The notes under the pieces are model-generated. The model was not told the DNA's origin, searched no databases, and saw only the letters and a list, made by a program, of their open reading frames with translations. Shown piece by piece: positions 38,134 through 48,713 of a DNA stretch of 64,000 nucleotides. The position numbers and the translations under genes were made by a program. The DNA comes from Litoditis marina (taxonomy: Eukaryota > Nematoda > Chromadorea > Rhabditida > Rhabditidae): contig OZ038433.1 in the NCBI GenBank assembly GCA_964036275.1, positions 39,837,336 through 39,901,335 of the forward strand, read 5' to 3'. The stretch's first letter is position 1. Every line of letters starts with the position of its first letter.

Positions 38134-39049
38134 CTTTTTATAAATACTTTGCGATTCTGTAAGAGAATGGTTTTGCAAGGAGATTTTTTCTGATTTCTTG
38201 CCGTACTGAGGGTAAAGAACTTCTTACACGAATGTTTTTGAATAGCTCTGACAGAATAAAAAAACCTCGAAAAATAACCTTTATGGGGATGCTCCCACAG
38301 TTCATTTGGTAAATGTAAGGACTAAACGTTCACTTCGATCGGAAAGATACCCAGTTTCTTTTCTTGTTCCTAGGCAGCGACCAGAAAACATTTTCTGCAA
38401 AATTGTTACTGATCAGAGATATTAAACTATATAAAAATGAATTGATTGTTAGTTGCCTTATAAGTGCTCGTTTCAGTGTTTTACTGTTTTTGTTCATCAT
38501 GTTTATTCGATTATAGTTTGATTCTTGCTCACATTTCGTTGATTTCTGCGTTTAGTTTACATTATGTTACTCACGTGTTTGCATGTGAATACATCAATGA
38601 GTGAAAAGATTCCCTGTCTGTAGGCAAGTCTGTTCTCTGTTCGCGTTTACCTGGAAAACTCGATATTCCGAATTGTATCCATCCTAGTGTTGACGAAGAA
38701 AGTCAGCCCTTGTATTTGTAGTCAGTATTGAAGCTGTGTAGTAACAGTGAGGTACAAGTTTCCAGTTTTATCCTCTCATTCGTCTGACATTTTTCTGCAC
38801 AGTTTTGAAATCATTGTACAGTTTTTTTCCTGGCTTGAATACCGAATTACAGTTATACTGACCGAGTGTTTTTATTCCATTCAGGGTTGTTAAAGACGGA
38901 CACAATTGAAACAGAACGCGACTATGAATTTCTCTATCTAGCGAGAAAGGCAAGGCATCAATATTGGCAGCATTTATTTCTTGATATTGGTTCCCTTGTT
39001 GGTAGTCGTTAAGTTTACTACCGTTGAAGACTGCAGGGCACACTATTAT

Positions 39050-39310
39050 CGTGCGCAGCGCGGAGCGCTGCGCAGATTAGTTTTTGTTCAAAGGTCTGCA
39101 GACAATACAAAACAGATTATTACAATTTTCTTCAAAGTACGTCGACCATTTTCTTAGATTTTTGCATGAATCACTGAAGGGCAACACGTCTACAAGATAC
39201 TAAGTTCACGTTCCAAGTAGAATTTATTCAGAGGAGTTAGAGGGCCCAACGTCTCGCAAAAATGGCTTCCGTGCGGGGCGGCGGCGGCGGCGGCGGCTGC
39301 GGCGCCGGCG
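39050..39310. repeat. Family 4 element, copy 3 (inverted)
   Basis: Starts with the inverted tail (GCGCAGCGCGGAGCGCTGCG then CAGATTAGTTTTTG) and ends with a GCGGCGGCGGCGG run and GGCGCCGGCGAC, the inverted GC-rich head. Confidence 0.65.
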
Positions 39311-39856
39311 ACAAAAGTGTCCGCCTCCTCAAATCTCAGCATAGTTTCGCACAAAATTAACTTATTCAAAAAATACATACATTTTTGAAAAGCTCCAAAA
39401 AAGTTGAGGTATACGTATTTTTCAGGTATGTCTGAAATTTGAATATTACGTGTGAGAGAGCCAAAAATGGTCTCGCAAAAAATCATGGATAGACCGGTTT
39501 CGTGAAAATAAAAATGAAAGAACAGTTTAACGTGTAGTAGGAAGACGTTTTCCAATGACGAACTCATGACAGGCGGGTACAGCTTGGTTTTCACTCCTAT
39601 TCACATGTCTCATTGGCGGATTGGATAAACGCTCTATTCACGCACGGCGAACGAAGGTTCGATTCCTGCCTGGAGTCTAGAGTGGAGAATTTGCTATCAC
39701 TTGAACGAGGTTACAACTACACCAAACGTTCTGCACTACGGCACGGTTTAAAACTCCAATAGAAAAACATAACTTTCCTTGTTTAGCTTATTGTTCAAAA
39801 ATATTATTTTTTATCAAAAATGACCGTTACTTCGTAACCATAGAAAAAGAGTTCAA

Positions 39857-40183
39857 TTAGTATAAAAAACGAGTGTAAAGAAAGTAAAGATTAGTTTTGG
39901 ATAAATATGTACAAGAAATATAAAAGAAGTCCAATAAAAATATTTTGAGGAAAATGCTAATCTCGCTTCTCTTGAAAACAACGGAGTATAAGCTAGATTA
40001 TTGTGAGTCGCAGTCAGAAGTTTTCTTCCGACAACCAAAAACTCGGTATCCTTTTTTTGAAATTCTAAACCGAGCGAGATTAGAGTTTTCCTCAAAATAT
40101 TTTTATTGGACTTCTTTTATATTTCTTGTACATATTTATCCAAAACTAATCTTTACTTTCTTTACACTCGTTTTTTATACTAA
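39857..40183. mobile_element. Palindromic TIR element, family 3, copy 3 (near-perfect)
   Basis: A 327-bp element with arms of about 110 bp that are perfect inverted copies as far as I can compare. The ends are TTAGTATAAAAAACGAGTG and CACTCGTTTTTTATACTAA. It ends about 60 bp before the start of gene G. A single strand or RNA of it would fold into a long hairpin. Confidence 0.9.
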
Positions 40184-40243
40184 TCCTACTCGTTTTTGAG
40201 TTGTGAGGAAAAGTTTCAAAACTGTTTTCAGTTTTTCTACAGG

Positions 40244-43200
40244 ATGTTCTGCATAATGAATGTTTCAATGGCTCCACCACCACCTCCTCTACCTGTAGAT
40301 CAAATTTTGCTCATGATATTCGCTTGGATTTCGTTCGGGCTCTACGTGGTACTTGTATACCTGATTATCTTCAAGAAAGATGCAGTTTTAGCGGGACCGT
40401 TCTTCCAAATTGTAAAGTACAACGTAAGTTCCTTTTTGAAACCGAACAAATAAAGAAAACTATCTTTTCTGTCGAATGTCCCGAGAATGCGCTTGTTTTT
40501 TGATAGATGATTAAATTCAGATGTGTATAAATCATTGATTAATGTTGATCGATTGAGATAAAATTTTGACATGTGGCACCAGTAGGGTTGTTAGAATTGG
40601 AATTGGAATTGGAATTGGAATTGATAGAATTGAGATAATCTTCCAAAAGAATTGCAATTCCAATTCTTTTTGTCTGTCGAAAAGAATTGGAATTGCAATT
40701 CCAATTCTTTTGTATGTCAAAAATAGTTGGAATTGCAATTCCAATTCTTTTGTATATCAAAAAATTCCTGGAATTGCAATTCCAATTCTTTCGTATATCA
40801 GAACAACTGGAATTGGAATTGGAATTGACTTGATTTTTACTCGGAATTGATTCAGAATTGATTTACAATTCCATGCTGATTTTTCTTTTTCATTATTTAA
40901 TTACCATTGTTCCTTACGTCTTTTGGGCAATGGAACCAAAGTGAACATTGTTTCTTTTCGTTTTTTGAAAAAAAAATGACATGAAGTTGGAAACACAGTC
41001 AATTCTAATCAATTCTAATCAATTCCAATCAATTCCAATCAATTCCAATGGAATTGGAATTGAAAATCTGAGATTTCGAGGAATTGATCGGAATTGGAAT
41101 TGGAATTGAGCAGTTTTTGAAAATCTAAAAGAATTGGAATTGGAATTGAGTGGTTTTGAGAATTGCAAAAGAATTGGAATTGGAATTGAGTGGTTTTTGA
41201 GAAATGAGAAAGAATTGGAATTGGAATTGAGTGGTTTTTGAGAAATGAGAAAGAATTGGAATTGGAATTGACTTGATTTTTGGAATTGATTAACAACCCT
41301 AGGCACCAGGTAACAACGTTTCTTGGAATAAAACAAAAAAATTACTCTACTGATGACGTCATCCAGGTTTCTGGAAGTCAGATGACGTCATCTGGTGAGA
41401 ATACGAAGTTCATGTCCAAGAAACTCAAACTTTTAACCTGCTAAATATTTCATGAACATTTTCCCGTTAATCGCATAGTTGAACATGTGCTTGCGAGATA
41501 TCTCATTAGCTCTACTCACGACCTCATGAAGTAGGTCCCTTCTGGTATCGCTCGAAATATCTGGGAATAAACGGTGCACAGTTTTTTGAAAATTGTCTTT
41601 TGAGTTTTGATCATATTTTCCTGCCGGGTTTGCTTAAGTGCGTTGTAAATTTTCTAATGTTACCAGGCAATCGCGGATTTCGTTACCTTTTTCCACCTCG
41701 AATCGATAAGAGCCCGGAAATATCGGTACTTGGAGATATTCACCAGTGATATGCCTCCATTATTCATAATCTATTCGTACTTCATCACTAAAATTTTGGT
41801 GAAAGTGGTGTATATTGGTTATGTTATGTTTGCAGTCAACCGTTTCACTGCCTTTTATGCCACTGCGCACTATAAAAAGGTGATGAGAAAAATGTTGATG
41901 GGGTGGGAAACAAAATAACAGTGTTTGCGTTTGCCGGAAAAGAATCAAATTGCAAAATTCTGTACATAATAGATCTTTTTGATATTTTATAAGAAGTGTG
42001 GAAGATGAGCAGTCCGAAATAATCGAAAAATTTTGATTTTATTGATGAAATGGCTAGTGCGAAAGGTGTAACTCTGGGAAAAGAATTCCGACCCGATTCA
42101 TTTTCACGTTTCATCTTAACTGTTACGAATGTTGACGTCAATTCACCAGTGATACTCTTGTGAAATGAGTTTGATTAACAAGAGTGAGTCAGTTCAATAC
42201 AAACCTCTTATAAAGGCAAACACAATCTTGACACAGCAAATAATTCTCGAAAATTTGTCTCAACACGTTAAATCCAAATAAACACAACAGACTTTGATAT
42301 ATTTTTAGATTTGGACGAATCGGAATATAGTGGGTGGGACGATTTTATGTTGGTTGTTGGCTTTGATGCAGTGCTTGGCAGATGTGGTTCTCACTGAGAC
42401 CAACGTCAAATTCTGTCTTCTGCCTAATGGACTTCTACTAATTGCACCAGTATCTTTCTCCAGGGCACGTTTACTTTTACAAGATGAACTAATAGAGATT
42501 TTTTTTTACAATAGATGTAGTTTGGTTCAGTGTATAATTTGGCTGTGAAGAACCTTTTAAACGAGTGTGCAGCGAGAAAAGTGGTAGAACGTGTATAATC
42601 TGTTTCACCAATCGATGTCCTTCTACAGTAACCCGTCAAATCATCAGAAGGCTTTTTTCAATGAACGATTCATTGGTTTGGTTTCAAACTTTCAGAGGTT
42701 GTAGTAGTAAAGATGCAGAAGACACTAGCAAAATTTGGAGAGAATCCAAAAACGCCAATATAGCAAATTTCGACGTGGAACTTTGAGAAAACTACTGTAG
42801 AGGGCTATAAATGGGTAGAACAGACTATATTACGTTTGTGTTTCTTCACTCTACCAAGCATTACTGATGTTAACTCCGGTCGCTATGCCAAATTTGTGTC
42901 TAAACAGGGTCTTTTGATCTCATAATGAATACTTCCATCGGTTTTCTTCATGATTTTGAAAACAATCAGTTCCTTTTCAGTTTGATAAACCATATTTTTT
43001 CAGTTAGGCGGTTACATTGGCATTTCGGTTACGATCGGAGTTGTAACTCTATGTGCTGCGTTGTATTCGATGGCTGTGTATCGTGCGAGAAAGCTCACCT
43101 TTATTCAAAGCAACGTAAGAAAACCATTTTTATACTGTTAACATACGTCCGAGGAGCGTGAAAGTGGAATAGTATGATATGATCACCCCCCCCCCCTCTA

Positions 43201-44020
43201 AAAAGTCCAGAATACTACTACGTGTCGCCTCTATTCAAATTAAGCGTTCTGTTGCCAACTAGACCACATCTACCGGAGTGGCAACATAAACAAACTTGTT
43301 ATTCGATTGCACACTCGGAAACTAGCAACGAAGTGTTACTTCACATTGTGCCTGACCATTTCACTGATACATTTTTATAGTACAACAGTTATTCTAACTC
43401 GGTGGTCTCTTCAGTCCGTCATTCAACCTACCACTTCAGACCTTGCAACGATTGGAGAGAAATTTGCTGCTGTGCGCAATACTTACTTTCATTCCGCTTG
43501 TGCTGGACTGTTTACGTAAAATGATTCAAATGCATGGTAGAAATACGGAGAACAAGGCACTACTCGTTGGCACTTCGCATGCGTGAGTTTTCAATATAAA
43601 CCTCCGCCAACAAACGATAGAAATGAGCCAAAAATGGCAGAGTGATGTTTGTGAGCGATTTGACTTGTTTAAGTGGACACTTTTTTCAACAAATTACATC
43701 AAAAATGGAAATGTAAACGATTTTTCATCTGATGAATATAAAATCGGACTCGTTCCTTGAAAAAAAGTCTGTACATCCTTAAAAATTTCACGTTTCGCAG
43801 AGTGTTCTATACACTGCAGGAGTCCAAAACAATGACAATATTCGTATAAGTTTCCTCTAATTGCTACTGTTATTTCAGTTTTTCATTGATAGAAGTGATG
43901 ACGAGCGCTCAGTTCTGGACAATCATGATGGTTTCCACTCGAATTCGACATTTGCTACTCAAAACTATTCTCTCGAGCATTCTCGCCATCTCGCCTACAC
44001 AAGTAAATCCGTTTGCATAG
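40244..44020 (+). CDS. Divergent Srg-superfamily chemoreceptor, gene G (314 aa)
   Basis: Six exons: 40244-40423, 41667-41879, 42309-42464, 43004-43114, 43440-43582, 43879-44020. They join in phase to 314 residues if intron 3 uses a GC donor (AGG|GCACGT at 42465). Gene I has AGG|GTAGGT at the same place, which supports this border. The start ATG lies one base behind TCTACAG. The protein begins MFCIMNVSMA then a proline run and PVDQILLM. Exon 2 is AIADFVTFFHLESIRARKYR, ending NRFTAFYATAHYKK. Exon 3 has FCLLPNGLLL. Exon 5 is QRLERNLLLCAILTFIPLVL and exon 6 AQFWTIMMVSTRIRHLLL. With I it forms the second subfamily. Intron 1 hosts a 719-bp hAT-type element. If the GC donor fails, the gene is a fresh pseudogene. 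Confidence 0.74.
40583..41301. mobile_element. hAT-type MITE with (GGAATT)n core, 8-bp TSD
   Basis: The ends are TAGGGTTGTTA and TTAACAACCCTA. Direct 8-bp repeats GGCACCAG flank it exactly (40575-40582 and 41302-41309). The core is made of GGAATTGGAATT and its inverse AATTCCAATT, broken by short non-repeat segments. No transposase. In intron 1 of gene G. Confidence 0.9.
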
Positions 44021-45241
44021 AACCCGTTATCAACGGTTTCGCAATACGTGTTCAACACATCATAACTCATAAAACACTTCCTCGGATCTATAGTACCCGG
44101 CCAGAGCTAGAACTATTTTTCGAGTGCCATGGTTCGCGTACTGCTAACCCTTCTCCATCGTGTGTATACTATCACGGGACTCACTAAGATAGGCAGCTGT
44201 ATTCAAATACAGACAAGCTTTCTAATCGTGTCCAGCTCTTGTGCTGGCGCTCTCGATACAACACTTTTAGATGTGACAATGTATGCTGAACAACTAGAAT
44301 AGCATGTAGTTCGAGTAGTTTTTTTTTGTCGAAAACTCAGTTTATTGGGTTTCTATCATTCACTATGAAAATTTGAAAAAAAAAACCGTGGTCCTAGTGT
44401 AACCCAAAATGCTATTTGATTCCTCTCTTTGATTAGTTGATATCATCAAATGTGGTTCTTTCCTCGCGTTTTTACTTGTTCAGCCTTCAGTGGAGACACT
44501 TCATCATATTCTACAAGGTATTGAATTAATTCGAACTGAATAAATGTTTGTTTGTGAATTGTTCACCGTGAAAAAAAATTCTTGATACCGTATAACGTAT
44601 GGAAGTTCGGACAGAGTTGCCAGCAAGAAGTGAGAATTTTGCCACGTTTCAAGTAACTATATAAATAACTCCTAATTGAATATTAGTCTTGTTAGACGGT
44701 GGAAAAAAATAAACATAAGTTGTGATTCCAGAAATTGGAGAAAAATGTTTCTCTTGGGAATCGTTATCATTCGGTTGATTGTGTCTGTGAATTTCGATCT
44801 AGTGACGTACTGTCTATTTTGACACAAAACTGTCCCAGGAGTATCCCTTTTCCTGGGAAAACAAACCAATAAACAAAAGAAAGAACAAGAAGCAGAACAT
44901 ACCGATTCCGACCACCCCTCTCCTCTCCTTTTTGTCATTACAATAGAAGATCATCGATAGTGTTTGTCAATATTAGCTATCAAATGAATTATTATTATTG
45001 TTATTATTAACTAACTGCCTAATTGCTATGCACTGAAAACGTGGAAAGTGAAACGAAGGTGCAATGATAATAATTGAAAGATGTTTTTTTTTTCATTTTT
45101 CACCTGTTCTGTCTTTTAACCTACTTTTGACACTCAAACATTAAACGTATTGGCACAACTAAGGATTAACAATATCCAGAGAGCATGAAGCACAAGGATA
45201 CTACAGGCAGTATAAGAAAGATTGTGTCCATTCACCCACAC

Positions 45242-45285
<44 letters not shown>

Positions 45286-45533
45286 CCTATCTCTCTCTCT
45301 TTCTCCCTCTCTCTCACTCTATCTCTCTTTCTCTCTTTTTCTCTCTCTCTCTCTCCTGTCAAAGTTGACCATTTCTGCATTAGAGTTGCTGGGAATTGTG
45401 TGAGTGTGTTGTCTTCTGTATACTTCTGCATATCTTTCAACTTGTTCTATTATTCTACACAATTCTCTTATTCATCTGTTTTTCTCACGAACTTTCTATG
45501 TTTTCTGCTCCAGATAACCAATCCCTTTTCGTG
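44021..45533. other. Intergenic G-H
   Basis: AT-rich, with a (CT)n microsatellite at 45237-45354. I see no gene or clear mobile element. Confidence 0.6.
45237..45354. repeat. (CT)n microsatellite
   Basis: A long interrupted CTCTCTC run upstream of pseudogene H; open frames over it are artefacts. Confidence 0.95.
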
Positions 45534-46049
45534 ATGTTCTGTCCAGTAAACATTCTAGGAGAATGTATATTGTACATCTCACTCATTTCTGTTACAATAT
45601 CACTCCCATTTTCAGGCTGTTGGTGACTTTGTTGTGTTTGTGCACATCGAATCGATGCGACTTCGCAAGTACCGTATCTTTGGAATGTTCGATAACGGCA
45701 TCTCTACCGACCATGCCAACTATTCGTTCTTCACCATAAAATGTCTACCATTAGTCATGTATTTTGGATATACTATGGTTGCCATCAACCGGTACACTGC
45801 CTTTACATTCCCGGCGAATTTCGACAAGGTATAGAGGTCGTTTCCCAACTGGCAGGCTCAAATGAAACGATGTTTTTTTTTCAACTTTATAGTTATTCAT
45901 TTATTTACATTCAAACAATTTGGCACTCGCTCATCGGAGAAAAAGAAGAAACATTTTTCTAGAAAGCGAAGGACGTTGGTCTGAATCTGATTAGATCCAA
46001 GTTCGATCCTCCTAACTTCCAAGCGATATTTGCAATTTTAGCTGCGCAG

Positions 46050-46562
46050 TGCGAGTTTTCGAGTTATCGAGTTTTCGAGTTTTGAAAAAATTTCGAGTTT
46101 TCGAGTTTTGGGAAATTTCGAGTTTTCGAGTTTTCCAGTTTTGGGAAATTTCGAGTTTTCCAGTTTTCCAGTTTTGGGAAATTTCGAGTTTTCGAGTTTC
46201 GAGTTCGACTCGACTCGAAAATTTTCGAGTTTTTTCGAGTCGAGTCGAGTTTTGAGTGTTTTTGGACCCAAAAGATACATTTTTCGAGTCCGAAATTTTG
46301 ATTTTCGAGTTTTCGCGTTCAAAGTTTCGAGCTTTCGAGTTTTCGAGTTTTCGAATTTGGCGAAAAATCGAGTTTTCGAATTTGGCGAAAAATCGAGTTT
46401 TCGGGTTTTGAAAAATTTCGAGTTTTCGAGTTTTGGAAAATTTCGAGTTTTCGAGTTTTCGAGTTTTGAGAAATTTCGAGTTTTCGAGTTTCGAGTTCGA
46501 CTCAACTCGAAAATTTTCGAGTTTTTTCGAGTCGAGTTTCGAGTTCGACTTTAACAACCCTA
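46050..46562. mobile_element. hAT-type repeat with CGAGTTTT core
   Basis: The right end TTTAACAACCCTA matches the hAT-type elements at 9826 and 40583. The left terminus is eroded. Flanks CTGCGCAG (46042-46049) and CTGCGCAC (46563-46570) look like an 8-bp duplication with one change. The core is a long array of TCGAGTTTTCGAGTTTT with self-complementary CGACTCGACTCG units. The 181- and 155-codon frames on its minus strand (KLENSKTRKLE type) are repeat artefacts. Confidence 0.78.
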
Positions 46563-48388
46563 CTGCGCACCATACTACAGAGCATAGTCAAACTTTAAAG
46601 TAGGATTTGTTTTTGGAAAGGTGGCTTAGGCTCTAAACAGTAACCAAAACGAGTACATGTCTTTTCTAGTAGGGACCTCCATAGGTGAGAATAAAAACAT
46701 AATTGAAAATATGAGCTCAGTTCGGTTTGACCCTAAACATGAATCACAGCATGTTGAAGGGAAATATTATGAATTTAATTCTAACTTTCCTTTATTGAAT
46801 GCAGCTGACAACTTATTTCAAGTTTTTTTTGGGATAACTGGCTCTTTCCTGTAAAGCTCAACGAGTGTTGTTCAAATGTGGAGCAAGAGAACGGCTCCTT
46901 TTTTGACGTTGGCTATCTGGAACTTCGCCATATCTTCGACGCTACCAGGCTTCGTTTTCCAGAAAATAAACGTTGTAGGATATGTGCTTCCGAACGAAGT
47001 TTTGCAGTTGTTTGTTGGAAATTTATCAACCGTGAGTTATTTAGTCACTGTTCAGTCTTTATTAAGCATTTGGAAAAGAGGTATTACGGTAGCACTCGAA
47101 AATGTTTAGCGAGTGATGTATGACACGCATCAGGATATTGAATATGCACAGATATTGAAGAGATGATATAACGCTGTTCACAGTGAATCGAGATATTTTG
47201 AGTTCGATATAATGTCCTCATCAGCGTGCGCAATGCAAAACACACCTTCTTCTCGAGCAAATGCGCGAAATATGTTTATCTATCGGAAAATTTGACCTTA
47301 ACGTTAGGCTTGTATAACAGGAGAACGTTATAATAACTAAATAATTTGATCACGAAATGCAGTTGTGACTCCGAACAAAGTTCGTCAAAGTTTATTTTTT
47401 CCGTCAAACCCGTGTTTTTCAGTACGGCAGCTTCGTGTGGATTTGTGTGACAAGCAGTGCGGTGGTAGTCTGTATTACATTGTACACCCTTGCGGCAATT
47501 CGCGCCAGACAGTACAGTTCTATTCACACCCCAGTGAGTCTCGAGTCAAAACATAGGGGGGACCATACAACTACATATGACACGTGAAACTGCCAAAAGG
47601 TGATCAATTATAAAGTTCTTATTCGAATCTACCAGACGTATCGTTTTCTATACCCTTTAAACAACTGTCTACCAAAACATAATATGTGAACTCGATGTTT
47701 TTTCCCTGAGAGACATGTATTCAAGTGGGAAAAAAACTAATATTGTCTGAGCTGTAATTTGCTCTCCCTCCACTCCACAGTGAATTAGCAGCAGAGCGCA
47801 AGTTTAGCAGCCGAGCAGACTACGAACACAGAAGATGAGGTGATGTAGTGATTTCCGTGAATTGAGCGAGATCTCAGCAGAAATCTAGTTAATGAGATAG
47901 TTAATGAGCTTATTTCCATTTGTAGGATCTGCCAAATATCTCACAAGGTACCTCATGAGATCCTCTCACGACATTTTCGGAGAGTACTGGCGGTTAGGAA
48001 TTGGAAAAAGCGAGAGAAAACGATATGGGAAACAAATATCTGCTTCATTTGCATTGTGTTTTAGATGCGGCACAGGATGGAGAGAAAACTGCTAATCTGC
48101 TCTATTCTCACCTTTTTTCACTGCTTCTCGAATGTTGTCGGGCAGCCGTGCAGTTTTATGGGGTTCTGAGGGGCGACCTCGCCATTTCACTCTTCGTCGC
48201 ACGTCTCTGGTTGGTTTCTTCTATTGTTCTCGCCCCTCAGCACGATTAGCGCCCAATTCTCGCGATTGGCCACCTACAAAAGCGAGAGAGCATGCAGGTC
48301 AATGAGGCCGCAGACATCTGGGCCTCTCTGATATGCACACTCTCTCGTGACCTCTACAAGTAGAGCAAGCTGGGAGTTCGCTGAGCAT

Positions 48389-48640
48389 TTCCATTGAGAA
48401 TTTGGCATCGTGCCAATGAATTTTTAGGTGACTTTTCACCAGGTTGGATGTTTTTCAACAAACTGGAAATTTCTGTTAGCGGTTCTCCCCGTTTATCACA
48501 ACACGTAAATAGAAGAACTTTTCGGAAAATACTTGTCTGCTCCAAGAAGCAGCCATTCGAAAATCTTGCCAACCAGTTTCAGTGCGAAGGAAACGAACTA
48601 TACCAACTCTCGAACCTGAATACGGACTCTGCCAGAGTGG
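48389..48640. repeat. Diverged copy of the B/C upstream cassette in intron 5 of H
   Basis: It aligns by eye with 1943-2170 and 8170-8400: shared TTGGCATCG-CCAATGAATTTT, CTTTTCACCA, TTTCTGTTAG-GGTT and TTCGAAAATCTTG blocks in the same order and orientation. Either the cassette is a dispersed repeat, or a fragment of an upstream region was copied into this intron. Confidence 0.65.
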
Positions 48641-48671
48641 TCATACTTCAGATGTCACCAAACCTAGGAGC

Positions 48672-48673
<2 letters not shown>

Positions 48674-48712
<39 letters not shown>
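48674..48712. repeat. (GA)n microsatellite
   Basis: A pure GA run in intron 5 of pseudogene H. Confidence 0.95.

Positions 48713-48713
<1 letters not shown>

Larger units (their letters stand above)
37228..40243. other. Intergenic F-G
   Basis: Holds AT-rich TACGTAATATACG repeats (37665-37825), the orphan exon 6 fragment (38068-38133), an inverted family 4 element (39050-39310) and the family 3 palindrome (39857-40183). Positions 37861-38000 resemble 47150-47285 inside H. No gene is recognised; the 134-codon antisense frame at 39190-39594 crosses the family 4 element and is not supported. Confidence 0.6.

Noticed and set aside
39190..39594. 134-codon minus-strand frame with an alanine run
   Set aside because: The alanine run is the GCGGCGGCG head of a family 4 repeat; no recognisable domain.
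40539..41336. Several Asn/Ser/Ile-rich frames (NSNSNSF type)
   Set aside because: Products of the (GGAATT)n core of the hAT-type element.
46012..46557. 181- and 155-codon minus-strand frames (KLENSKTRKLE type) and a 148-codon plus frame
   Set aside because: All arise from the (CGAGTTTT)n core of a hAT-type element; open in several frames on both strands, which is a composition effect.
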